In this document: positions 1-6,687 of the stretch, one piece after another
Position numbering within the stretch: the stretch's first letter is position 1
Layout: the number at the start of each line of letters is the position of its first letter
DNA from: Candidatus Delongbacteria bacterium
GTDB taxonomy: Bacteria > Delongbacteria > UBA4055
Assembly (NCBI GenBank): GCA_016938535.1
Contig: JAFGUL010000212.1
Span: 1-14,764, forward strand
DNA: 14,764 bases
Direction: 5' to 3'
Translations under genes and position numbers: made by a program
Notes under the pieces: model-generated
The model's database searches: none
Seen by the model: the letters and a program-made list of their open reading frames with translations, nothing else
What the model was told of the DNA's origin: nothing

Positions 1-19
1 ATAAAACAAGGAGAATGAA

Positions 20-397
20 ATGGAATTTCCGAAGGAATTTCTTTTTACTGAAGACCATGAATACGCAAAGATCGATGGGGATATAGCCGTAATTGGAGTT
101 TCTGAATACGCTCAGGAACAGCTTGGAGATATTACCTATGTCGAACTTCCTCAGGCAGGAACGAAATTTTCAAAAGGCGACAGCCTGGGTGTGATCGAGG
201 CCGTGAAAGCCGCTTCCGATATCTATTCTCCCGTATCAGGAGAAGTAGTTGAAGTGAACCCTGATCTTGAGAATAACCCTGAACTGATCAACAGTGACTG
301 CTACGGAAAAGGCTGGATCGTAAAGCTGAGACTCTCGAACAAAGAAGAGCTTTCCGGACTTATGAACTCCGAAGATTACAAATCACATGTAGAATAA
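20..397 (+). CDS. gcvH: Glycine cleavage system H protein (lipoyl carrier)
   Basis: GcvH is the lipoylated shuttle of the cytoplasmic glycine cleavage system; it carries the aminomethyl group from the P protein to the T protein and its dihydrolipoyl arm to the L protein. The 125-residue product has the usual family length. The lipoyl-attachment region (residues about 55-78) reads GVIEAVKAASDIYSPVSGE, with Lys63 as the expected lipoylation site; the common form is ESVKAAS, so Ala61 is a mild variation. The hairpin-loop segment GDITYVELPQAG (36-47) and the C-terminal GKGWIVKL (96-103) are also typical. The start follows AAGGAG at 8-13 with 6 nt spacing. gcvPA begins 16 nt downstream, so the two are surely co-transcribed; the promoter lies left of the window. 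Confidence 0.97.
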   Translation: MEFPKEFLFTEDHEYAKIDGDIAVIGVSEYAQEQLGDITYVELPQAGTKFSKGDSLGVIEAVKAASDIYSPVSGEVVEVNPDLENNPELINSDCYGKGWIVKLRLSNKEELSGLMNSEDYKSHVE

Positions 398-413
398 AAA
401 ACCGGAAGAAAAA

Positions 414-1760
414 ATGCCATATATCAGTAATACAGAAAAAGACAGACAGGAAATGCTGAAAGCTATAGGCGTTTCGGAATTCAAAGACCTTCTGAAAGAG
501 ATCCCTGATGAATTTATTTTCAAAGGAAGACTTGGCCTGGGTAAAGGTTTGAGCGAAATGGAAGTAAGCAGGCAGGTAAGCAAACTTGCGGGTATGAACA
601 GAAGTACGTCGGACTGTGTTTCCTATATGGGAGCAGGATCTTACGATCACTACATACCCTCAATAGTGCCATATCTTATTTCAAGACCGGAATTCCAGAC
701 AGCTTACACGCCTTATCAGGCTGAAGTAAGTCAGGGAACACTTCAGAGTATATATGAGTACCAGTCCCTGATATGCAACCTTACCGGAATGGATATTTCC
801 AATGCGTCCATGTACGACGGCGCCTCGTCTATGGCCGAAGCTGCGATCCTTGCATGCAGGCATACCAGGAAAAACAGGATACTCATATCGTCAACGGTGA
901 ATCCTGCATGGGTGGAAGTTGTAAGAACATTCACAAAACCTTCAGGATACGAAATTGAGATTATCGAAGTTACAGACGGTGCCTTCGGTAAAAAAGATAT
1001 TGAGAAAAAAGATACTTCAGAAGCATCATGCTTAATTGTACAGAACCCGAATTTCTTTGGAAATATTGAAGATCATGAGGGTATAGCGGAAATTATACAC
1101 GGGAATAAGGGCCTGCTTATAACAGCTATAGACCCGATCAGTATAGGCCTGCTTAAAAAACCGTCGGAATCAGGTTCCGATATTGTTGTTGCTGAGGGTC
1201 AGCCGCTTGGTCTTCCGCAGGCTTTCGGGGGACCGTATCTCGGAATATTCGCTGCTGCGAAACCGTTCATGCGCAAGATTCCCGGCCGCGTGGTGGGTGT
1301 GACTGAAGATGTTGACGGGAAAAGAGGCTTCGTTCTGACCCTCCAGACCAGGGAACAGCATATAAGAAGGGACAAAGCAACATCCAATATTTGCTCCAAT
1401 CAGGCTTTGTGCGCACTTGCCGCCGGAATATATCTCAACACCATGGGAGAGCAGGGTTTAAGAGAAGTAGCGGAGAACTGCTACAGAAGAAGTCATTACC
1501 TTGCAGCCGGTATAGCCTCGGTTGACGGTTTTGAGATAAGATACGACAAGCCTTTCTTCAAGGAATTCGTAATAAAAACAAAATACGATGTCGATAAGAT
1601 AATGAGCATAATGCTGGAGAACGGAATATTTGCAGGTGTACCGATGAAGAAATTCGGATTGCCCGATAATGAATTTCTGGTCGCTGTCACCGAGAAGAGA
1701 AGCAGGGAAGAGATGGATGAGTATATATCCGTTCTAAAGAAATTCAGGGATAAATTCTGA
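414..1760 (+). CDS. gcvPA: Glycine dehydrogenase (decarboxylating) subunit 1, P protein alpha
   Basis: This is the N-terminal half (alpha subunit) of the split form of glycine decarboxylase, which with GcvPB removes CO2 from glycine and loads the aminomethyl group on GcvH. The 448-residue length fits split GcvPA proteins. Family hallmarks include MGAGSYDHYIPSIV (72-85), the YDGASSMAEA segment (134-143), the GLPQAFGGPYLGI run (266-278), and QTREQHIRRDKATSNIC (311-327). The PLP-binding lysine of this enzyme belongs to the beta half, so this chain alone should be inactive. It follows gcvH by 16 nt and is preceded by a weak GGAAG. A strong terminator directly after the stop means gcvPB is not the next gene, which is unusual for gcv operons of this type. 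Confidence 0.96.
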   Translation: MPYISNTEKDRQEMLKAIGVSEFKDLLKEIPDEFIFKGRLGLGKGLSEMEVSRQVSKLAGMNRSTSDCVSYMGAGSYDHYIPSIVPYLISRPEFQTAYTPYQAEVSQGTLQSIYEYQSLICNLTGMDISNASMYDGASSMAEAAILACRHTRKNRILISSTVNPAWVEVVRTFTKPSGYEIEIIEVTDGAFGKKDIEKKDTSEASCLIVQNPNFFGNIEDHEGIAEIIHGNKGLLITAIDPISIGLLKKPSESGSDIVVAEGQPLGLPQAFGGPYLGIFAAAKPFMRKIPGRVVGVTEDVDGKRGFVLTLQTREQHIRRDKATSNICSNQALCALAAGIYLNTMGEQGLREVAENCYRRSHYLAAGIASVDGFEIRYDKPFFKEFVIKTKYDVDKIMSIMLENGIFAGVPMKKFGLPDNEFLVAVTEKRSREEMDEYISVLKKFRDKF

Positions 1761-1779
1761 TTTGTCAATAAATCCCGAT

Positions 1780-1806
1780 AAAAAGCGACGGAAACCGTCG
1801 CTTTTT
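1780..1806 (+). terminator. Intrinsic terminator of the gcv operon
   Basis: The stem GCGACGG (1785-1791) pairs with CCGTCGC (1795-1801) around an AAA loop, flanked by an A-run before and TTTTT (1802-1806) after. It begins about 20 nt past the gcvPA stop, marking the end of the gcv transcript. A near-symmetrical A/T flank would let it act weakly in the other direction too. Confidence 0.92.
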
Positions 1807-1820
1807 ATTTCGGAGGCGTA

Positions 1821-2750
1821 ATGAAACACAGTTTCAGGCACTATATTGAATTCGCGGTCATGCTGATATTTCAGACTATGATCAGATTGATCCCGCTTAG
1901 GGCAACTGTGCTGACTGCCGACTTTTTTGCTCTGATACTCGCTTTTATTGTCAAACCGAGAAATAAAGTAGTTATGCAAAATCTCAAGGCAGCCTTTCCT
2001 GATATGAACAGAGACGCAAGAAAAAAGATAAGGAATCTGTCATACAGGAATATTCTTATATCCTCTTTCGAAAGCTATAAATATATGTTCCTCACTCCGG
2101 ATCAAAAACTAAAGCATCTGGTCGTAGATAAAGTATCTTCAGAGCTATTAATGTCCATAAATGCAGAAGGGAGAGGATGCATCGTTGTCGGAGGTCATTA
2201 CGGTTTTTTTGAGGCAGGCGGACATTACGCTAACTGCAACGGTATAAAGTCGTCTTTTGTTGTTGCAAATCAGAAGAATAAGCTTACAGAGCGTCTTATC
2301 GATATACCAAGAGAAAGATCCGGCATACTTGTAATACACAGAAAACAGATGACGAAACTTTTCAGAGCGCTTAAAGACAACTATTTCGTCGCTCTGCTGT
2401 CCGATCAGAACGCAGGGAGGAAGCACGGTGTTTTCGTTGATTTCTTCAACATACCCGCATCCACCCACAAGAATCCCGCAGTGTTAAGTCTGAAGTACAA
2501 TATTCCTATGCTTATGGTCAATACCGTTAGAGACAAGTACGACAAAACAAAACACAATCTGAGTTTTACAAAGATAGAATTTGATGATATTTTAACTTCG
2601 GATAAAGATTTCGACGGAAAGGTCATAGACCTCGTTCAGAGATATACATCAGTTCTCGAAGCTCAGATAAGAAAAGCTCCCGAACACTACTGGTGGATAC
2701 ACAAAAGGTTTAAGACCAGACCGGAAAAGAGCGAACGTTTTTATAAATGA
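1821..2750 (+). CDS. Lipid A biosynthesis acyltransferase (LpxL/HtrB family)
   Basis: The product is a predicted inner-membrane-associated acyltransferase that adds a secondary acyl chain to lipid A. The 309-residue length is normal for the LpxL/LpxM/HtrB family. The catalytic HX4(D/E) motif is present as HYGFFE (126-131), giving His126 and Glu131. The family-typical SDQNAGRKHGVFVDFFN block (194-210) and the C-terminal PEHYWWIHKRFKTRP block (287-301) follow. A hydrophobic N-terminal stretch (about 8-45) probably anchors it to the membrane. The start is fixed by GGAGG at 1812-1816. It sits between two terminators, so it is either monocistronic with a promoter I could not find in the 60-bp gap or is fed by read-through from gcvPA. 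Which acyl position or donor it uses cannot be read from the sequence, so I give no gene symbol. Confidence 0.92.
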   Translation: MKHSFRHYIEFAVMLIFQTMIRLIPLRATVLTADFFALILAFIVKPRNKVVMQNLKAAFPDMNRDARKKIRNLSYRNILISSFESYKYMFLTPDQKLKHLVVDKVSSELLMSINAEGRGCIVVGGHYGFFEAGGHYANCNGIKSSFVVANQKNKLTERLIDIPRERSGILVIHRKQMTKLFRALKDNYFVALLSDQNAGRKHGVFVDFFNIPASTHKNPAVLSLKYNIPMLMVNTVRDKYDKTKHNLSFTKIEFDDILTSDKDFDGKVIDLVQRYTSVLEAQIRKAPEHYWWIHKRFKTRPEKSERFYK

Positions 2751-2777
2751 AAAAGACCCTTGAGAAAGGGTCTTTTT
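2750..2777. terminator. Bidirectional intrinsic terminator between acyltransferase gene and rpmB
   Basis: AAAAGACCCTT (2751-2761) pairs with AAGGGTCTTTT (2766-2776) around a GAGA loop. Read on either strand the stem is followed by a T-run, so it can end both the + strand acyltransferase transcript (stop at 2750) and the convergent rpmB transcript (stop at 2795). Confidence 0.93.
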
Positions 2778-2794
2778 ACATGATGACTTAAATA

Positions 2795-3022
2795 TCAGGC
2801 GATAACTGTCTTTCCGGCCTTAAGGCAGGAAGTACAAACCTTAATTTTTAAAGATTCATTGTCTTTTTTTACTCTAACCGTCTGAAGGTTAGGATAAAAA
2901 ACTCTTTTTGATCTTCCGGTAATATTGATACCGACCCCGCCTTTTTTCTTGGCCATACCTCTTCTGCAGAAAGAACCTCCGAAAACCGGACCTTTTCCGC
3001 ATATGTCGCAAATTCTTGACAT
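2795..3022 (-). CDS. rpmB: 50S ribosomal protein L28, four-cysteine form
   Basis: L28 is a small basic protein of the large ribosomal subunit. The 75-residue product starts MSRICDICGKGPVFGG and carries the L28 signature SKRVFYPNLQTVRV (38-51). Two CXXC pairs, Cys5/Cys8 and Cys63/Cys66, identify the zinc-binding (C+) form rather than the cysteine-free form. Residues about 20-36 (RRGMAKKKGGVGINITG) replace the more common NNVSHANNKT-like stretch, a lysine/glycine-rich variant of the loop. The start is preceded by AAAGAGG (complement of 3028-3034). It is a single-gene unit with its own promoter (3084-3112) and a shared downstream terminator; no rpmG or other ribosomal gene is beside it. Confidence 0.95.
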   Translation of the reverse strand: MSRICDICGKGPVFGGSFCRRGMAKKKGGVGINITGRSKRVFYPNLQTVRVKKDNESLKIKVCTSCLKAGKTVIA

Positions 3023-3083
3023 GCTAACCTCTTTATTTCAATAAATTAAATCAACAAATCGAGCCTGAGCTCAACGAGGTTGA

Positions 3084-3112
3084 AATATAACTATATGCGA
3101 AAATAAATGCAA
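3084..3112 (-). promoter_or_regulatory. Predicted housekeeping-type promoter of rpmB
   Basis: Reading the minus strand, TTGCAT (3112-3107) is followed after 17 bp by TATATT (3089-3084). An overlapping alternative is TTGTCT (3117-3112), 16 bp, TATAGT (3095-3090). Either gives a leader of about 55-60 nt before the rpmB ATG. This is a match by eye, not a scored prediction. Confidence 0.65.
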
Positions 3113-3134
3113 GACAAATTTGTTAATAATTTTA

Positions 3135-3163
3135 TTGCATCCAGAGCAGAGAAATGTTATTAT
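3135..3163 (+). promoter_or_regulatory. Predicted promoter of the small lipoprotein gene
   Basis: TTGCAT (3135-3140), a 17-bp spacer, then TATTAT (3158-3163). The expected transcription start near 3170 would place the Shine-Dalgarno at the very 5' end of the mRNA, with almost no room for any other start codon. It is divergent from the rpmB promoter, with the two -35 elements about 22 bp apart. Confidence 0.7.
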
Positions 3164-3170
3164 TTATCAG

Positions 3171-3178
3171 GGAGGTGA
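3171..3178 (+). promoter_or_regulatory. Near-perfect Shine-Dalgarno preceding a non-ATG start
   Basis: GGAGGTGA at 3171-3178 matches eight consecutive bases of the usual anti-Shine-Dalgarno. Six bases beyond GGAGG is ATC (3182-3184), and three bases beyond is ATT (3179-3181). No in-frame ATG, GTG or TTG occurs until 3278. The TGA inside this element is an in-frame stop, so the reading frame cannot begin further upstream. Confidence 0.75.
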
Positions 3179-3181
3179 ATT

Positions 3182-3502
3182 ATCAGGACTCATTCAATTA
3201 TTCTGACTGCGGCAATAATATTTCTCGTTTCATCATGCACGGGGGAGAAACGGCCTTACGACAAGGTCAGTCCTGGAATGACAAAAAACGAGATCGTGAA
3301 TGCCATAGGGACAACTGATGTCAAAAGGTTCATAACCAAAACGAACAATCAGATCCAGGGCGCGGAAAAAGAGTTCTGGTATGATCTTGATTATGGTACG
3401 AAGCTGGAAGTCTGGACTTATAAATATGACAGAGGAACACTTAACCTTTATTTTATAGGCGAATCAGCTGATCTTAAGTATAAAATATTTACCAATAAAT
3501 GA
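3182..3502 (+). CDS. Small SmpA/OmlA (BamE)-like lipoprotein with predicted ATC or ATT start
   Basis: If translated from ATC at 3182 the product has 106 residues. Residues 1-19 form a lipoprotein signal peptide: Arg/His n-region, hydrophobic IILTAAIIFLV, and lipobox VSSC with Cys19 as the lipidated residue. The first in-frame ATG (3278) would remove the whole signal. The mature part begins TGEKRPYDKVSPGMTKNEIV; the V-x-P-G-M-T-K-x-E-I segment (29-38) followed by AIG, and the later LEVWTYKYD, look like the small SmpA/OmlA-type domain used by BamE and related envelope proteins. This is a pattern resemblance, not a confirmed hit. The gene is monocistronic, with a good promoter at 3135-3163. The start may be a true rare AUC/AUU initiation codon, or an ATG that mutated to ATC. 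Confidence 0.72.
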   Translation: MRTHSIILTAAIIFLVSSCTGEKRPYDKVSPGMTKNEIVNAIGTTDVKRFITKTNNQIQGAEKEFWYDLDYGTKLEVWTYKYDRGTLNLYFIGESADLKYKIFTNK

Positions 3503-3522
3503 AAAAGGCGGGTTTCCCCGCC
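3502..3522 (-). terminator. Intrinsic terminator of the MIO-lyase operon
   Basis: GGCGGG (3507-3512) pairs with CCCGCC (3517-3522). Read on the minus strand the stem is followed by TTTTTC, so it ends the leftward transcript from 3543. On the + strand no T-run follows, so it is a poor terminator for the lipoprotein gene, whose stop codon overlaps it. Confidence 0.85.
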
Positions 3523-3542
3523 CCTGAACATGTTATATACGA

Positions 3543-5075
3543 CTAATATTTTTCAAGCCGGCCGACTGTTTTTTCGACCTCGTCTAATATTTCTCCTGAC
3601 CTGACAAGCTCTTTCATGGCGGTGTGATCTTTGTAGAGCGGTCTGTCAATATCAAGGAATTCAACATGTTTTCTTATTACATCTTTGGCTTTTTGAGTGC
3701 CTTTACCGAAACTGTACTCTGATTTCCTGAAATCCAGAGCCTGTGCGGCTGCCATAAACTCTATACCCAGAATACCGTTCGCGTTATCAAGTATCTGGAA
3801 GTTCTTTATGGCTGTGTTCATTCCCATTGAAACGAAATCTTCCTGGTCCGCAGCGGCAGGTATGGACATTATTGATGCAGGTGTAGAGAGAAGTTTCTGT
3901 TCAGTGATCTGCATGTCTGCGGTATACTGGCTCAGCATGAGTCCCGAGAACATGCCCGCTCCTTTTGTTAAAAAGGCCGGAAGACCTACGCTTAAAGCGG
4001 GATTGTTCAGCCTGTTCATTCTTCTTTCAGAAAGAATGCTTACCATAGTGATACAGTAGCCGGCCATGTCCATAGGAACAGCTACTGGCGATCCCTGGAA
4101 ATTCGCGCCGGATATCTGAAGGTCTTTTTCCGGGAAGAATATAGGGTTGTCCCCGACACCGTTAAGCTCGATCTCGACCTGTGATCTCGCATAGGCCAGC
4201 GCGTCGTGAGCAGCACCGATTACCTGAGGAGTAGATCTCATCGAATAAGCGTCCTGTACTTTGCACTTAACTCTTCCTTCTTTCAGGTCTCCGCCAGAAA
4301 CGATCTTGTTGATAGATTCAGCACTTCTTATTGCGCCTTTAAACCCCCTGACCTCATGTAAAAGTCTAGTGTATGGTTTCATATTAGCTTTGAGAGCTTC
4401 AAGAGACATTGACGCTGCTATTTCAGCCTGTTTCAGCCAGCGGTCGGCATCATATAGAAAGATAGCGCTCATGGCAGTAAGTACATTGGAGCCGTTTATA
4501 GTTGCAAGCCCGTCCCTTGCTTTAAGGCCGGGAACAGGTATGCCGGCCTTGTCCATCGCTTCTTTCGCGGGCATAAGTTTGCCTTTGTAATAAGCCTGGC
4601 CTTCTCCCATCATAAGCAGCGCTATTTGCGACATAGGGGCCAGATCGCCGCATGCGCCTACCGAACCTTTCTGGCAGACGTAAGGAGTAACTCCCTTGTT
4701 CAGAAGATCAACCAGCGTTTGAGTTATCTCGAGCCTGACTCCGGAATTACCGTGAGCGTGAACATTGATCCTTCCGAGCATAGCTCCCCTTACATACTCT
4801 ATGGGAGCAGGGTCGCCGATGCCTGCTGCGTGATTATAAATAAGATATTTCTGAAAATCTTTGACCTGATCATCTGAAAGGACCACTTCAGAAAATTCAC
4901 CGATCCCGGTGTTTACTCCATACATCGTTTCTTTTGCTTTTACTTTTTTCTCGAGCATTTCTCTGCATTTATTAATTCTTTCCACAGCTGCCGGATGCAG
5001 TTTTACTTTTTCGTTGAATCTTGCGACTTTAACGACTTTTTCAACAGTCAGTCCAGATCCTGTCAGTACGATCAT
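3543..5075 (-). CDS. MIO-type aromatic amino acid ammonia-lyase, HutH-like paralogue with Ala-Cys-Gly
   Basis: This 510-residue protein belongs to the histidine/phenylalanine ammonia-lyase family, whose cofactor (4-methylideneimidazole-5-one) normally forms from an internal Ala-Ser-Gly. Here the motif is GSVGACGDLAP with Ala141-Cys142-Gly143. The residues equivalent to the known catalytic set of Pseudomonas putida HutH (Y53, H83, N195, Q277, Y280, R283, F329, E414) all appear present: Tyr52, His82, Asn194, Gln274, Tyr277, Arg280, Phe326, Glu412. Differences from the neighbouring canonical HutH include NHAAG for SHAVG, GIG for GFG, ANFQGSP for GNFHGEP, and QEDFVSMG for KEDHVSMG, so substrate could differ (histidine, another aromatic amino acid, or an aminomutase role). 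It starts 12 nt after the upstream hutH stop with its own CGGAG, so the two are an operon, and ends at a terminator. Family certain, substrate unknown. Confidence 0.9.
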   Translation of the reverse strand: MIVLTGSGLTVEKVVKVARFNEKVKLHPAAVERINKCREMLEKKVKAKETMYGVNTGIGEFSEVVLSDDQVKDFQKYLIYNHAAGIGDPAPIEYVRGAMLGRINVHAHGNSGVRLEITQTLVDLLNKGVTPYVCQKGSVGACGDLAPMSQIALLMMGEGQAYYKGKLMPAKEAMDKAGIPVPGLKARDGLATINGSNVLTAMSAIFLYDADRWLKQAEIAASMSLEALKANMKPYTRLLHEVRGFKGAIRSAESINKIVSGGDLKEGRVKCKVQDAYSMRSTPQVIGAAHDALAYARSQVEIELNGVGDNPIFFPEKDLQISGANFQGSPVAVPMDMAGYCITMVSILSERRMNRLNNPALSVGLPAFLTKGAGMFSGLMLSQYTADMQITEQKLLSTPASIMSIPAAADQEDFVSMGMNTAIKNFQILDNANGILGIEFMAAAQALDFRKSEYSFGKGTQKAKDVIRKHVEFLDIDRPLYKDHTAMKELVRSGEILDEVEKTVGRLEKY

Positions 5076-5087
5076 TTCATTCTCCGT

Positions 5088-6623
5088 TTAAATTTTTAAT
5101 TTTCCAGATCTTTCCGCGGCATCAATGAGCTTGTTTTGAGATATCAGATATTCTGCGTTTATTATGTCAGGCTGAATGAACCGGTCTGATTTCATAAAAC
5201 TAATTTTATTCCGGATCTCTTCAACAACTATTTTTAGAGCAGTTGAAGTATTGTCCGATCCTCTGAGGTCGATACCCTGAGCCGCGCACAAAAGTTCTAT
5301 CGCCAGAACAGTTTTGGCGTTTGAACAAACTTCATAAAGTTTTCTTGCTGCATGAGCTCCCATGCTTACATGATCCTCCTTGTTCGCAGAAGTCGGTATA
5401 GAATCGACCGATGCCGGATGAGAGAGTACTTTATTCTCGCTCACAAGTGCTGCGGCAGTTACCTGCGTCATCATGAATCCGGAGTTAAGTCCCCCTTTAC
5501 TCGTCAGGAAGGCCGGAAGCCCGTCGTTAGTGGACGTATCCAAAAGGTATTCGATCCGCCTCTCGCTAATACTGGCAAGCTCGCTAACTGCGATGGTCAT
5601 GAAATCAGAAACTAAAGCGAGCGGTTCGCCGTGGAAGTTGCCGCCCGATATCACTTCATTTCCAGAATCGAATACTAGCGGGTTGTCCGTTACGGAGTTC
5701 ATTTCAGTCTCAAGTATTTTTTTTGCGTGATTATATGTATCTTTAACAGCCCCGTGTACCTGAGGCATGCATCTCAGACTGTATGCATCCTGAACTTTCG
5801 GACAGTTTTTATGCGACATGACGATCTTTGAACCCTTCAGTAACAACCTTAAATTATAGGCTGTGTCAATCTGTCCTTTGTGAGGTCTTGCCATTTGTAT
5901 CCTTTCATCAAAAGCTGAAGGTGATCCTTTAAGAGCTTCCAGGGATAAAGACCCTATTATGTCGGCACATTTTATCAGTATCTGTGATTCCAGCAGGGAC
6001 ACAGCTAGAACTGAGGTCATTACCTGAGTACCGTTAAGTATTGCAAGACCTTCTTTCTGTCTGAGTTCAAGAGGAGTGATACCGGCTTTTTTCAGAGCAG
6101 AACCTCCGGACATCATTTTTCCAAGATAGTATGCTTTTCCTTTTCCGGTCATAACAAGAGCCATATGTGCAAGCGGAGCTAGGTCACCGGACGCTCCTAC
6201 GGACCCTTTTTGCGGTATAACTGGGATCACATTTTTATTTATCATGGAGATCAGCGTTTCTGCAACTTCCATTCTGACGCCCGAATAGCCCTGAAGAAAA
6301 CTGTTCAGTTTTAAAAGCATTACTCCTTTTGCGATTCTCTTCTCAAAAGGTTCTCCTGTCCCCACAGCATGAGATAATACTATGTTCTTCTGAAGTTTTA
6401 TGGTGTCTTTTTTATCTATTATCACACTGCTGAATTTCCCGAACCCGGTATTTATTCCGTAACGGATAGTATCATTTTCAATTATAGTGTCGACGATCTT
6501 TCTGCATCTGCGTATCTTTTTCTTTGCGGCATCACTAACAGATACCACCGCTTCCGGATCGTTTATTATTCTGCCGAACAACTCAAGATCAAGATTATCT
6601 CCGTTGAGTTCATATTTAAGCAT
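5088..6623 (-). CDS. hutH: Histidine ammonia-lyase
   Basis: HutH deaminates L-histidine to trans-urocanate in the cytoplasm, the first step of histidine degradation. The 511-residue length is standard. The MIO triad is Ala144-Ser145-Gly146 within GSVGASGDLAPLAH. All classic active-site residues are visible: Tyr55, His85, Asn197, Gln278, Tyr281, Arg284, Phe330 and Glu416, with GNFHGEP (328-334) and KEDHVSMG (415-422) in their HutH forms. The start is preceded by GGAG at about 6631-6634 on the minus strand. It is the first gene of a two-gene operon with the ACG paralogue; no urocanase (hutU), imidazolonepropionase (hutI) or formiminotransferase is nearby. A hairpin lies between it and the upstream gene, and I could not find a promoter in the short gap. 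The paralogy means a related activity on another amino acid is not excluded. Confidence 0.9.
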   Translation of the reverse strand: MLKYELNGDNLDLELFGRIINDPEAVVSVSDAAKKKIRRCRKIVDTIIENDTIRYGINTGFGKFSSVIIDKKDTIKLQKNIVLSHAVGTGEPFEKRIAKGVMLLKLNSFLQGYSGVRMEVAETLISMINKNVIPVIPQKGSVGASGDLAPLAHMALVMTGKGKAYYLGKMMSGGSALKKAGITPLELRQKEGLAILNGTQVMTSVLAVSLLESQILIKCADIIGSLSLEALKGSPSAFDERIQMARPHKGQIDTAYNLRLLLKGSKIVMSHKNCPKVQDAYSLRCMPQVHGAVKDTYNHAKKILETEMNSVTDNPLVFDSGNEVISGGNFHGEPLALVSDFMTIAVSELASISERRIEYLLDTSTNDGLPAFLTSKGGLNSGFMMTQVTAAALVSENKVLSHPASVDSIPTSANKEDHVSMGAHAARKLYEVCSNAKTVLAIELLCAAQGIDLRGSDNTSTALKIVVEEIRNKISFMKSDRFIQPDIINAEYLISQNKLIDAAERSGKLKI

Positions 6624-6643
6624 TTTATTTCTCCAAAAATCAA

Positions 6644-6665
6644 ACCGTCCGAATTTTCGGACGGT
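6644..6665. terminator. Hairpin between hutH and the upstream TolB-like gene
   Basis: ACCGTCCGAA (6644-6653) and TTCGGACGGT (6656-6665) form a long GC-rich inverted repeat. On the minus strand it follows the TolB-like gene's stop (6688) and is trailed by TTTGATTTTT, fitting an intrinsic terminator. On the + strand it is followed by a weaker T-rich run. It ends only about 20 nt upstream of the hutH ATG. Confidence 0.75.
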
Positions 6666-6687
6666 CGTATTATTTTTTAATCGAAGT

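Noticed and set aside
1..19. Possible glycine riboswitch ahead of the gcv genes.
   Set aside because: Only 19 bases precede gcvH, holding just its ribosome binding site; nothing can be said about upstream control.
8..22. Identical GGAGAATGAAATG contexts before gcvH and the ACG lyase gene, each with a nested out-of-frame ATG.
   Set aside because: Most of the match is Shine-Dalgarno plus start codon, so coincidence is enough; the nested ATG is too close to the Shine-Dalgarno to be used.
697..958. Moderately long antisense and shifted open frames inside gcvPA, the lyases and the large barrel gene.
   Set aside because: They lie wholly within well-supported genes, have no ribosome binding sites or recognisable products, and are expected by chance.
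3175..3315. GTG inside GGAGGTGAA opens a 46-codon frame overlapping the small lipoprotein gene.
   Set aside because: Its product has no recognisable pattern, the Shine-Dalgarno would overlap its own start codon, and the other frame holds a complete lipoprotein signal.
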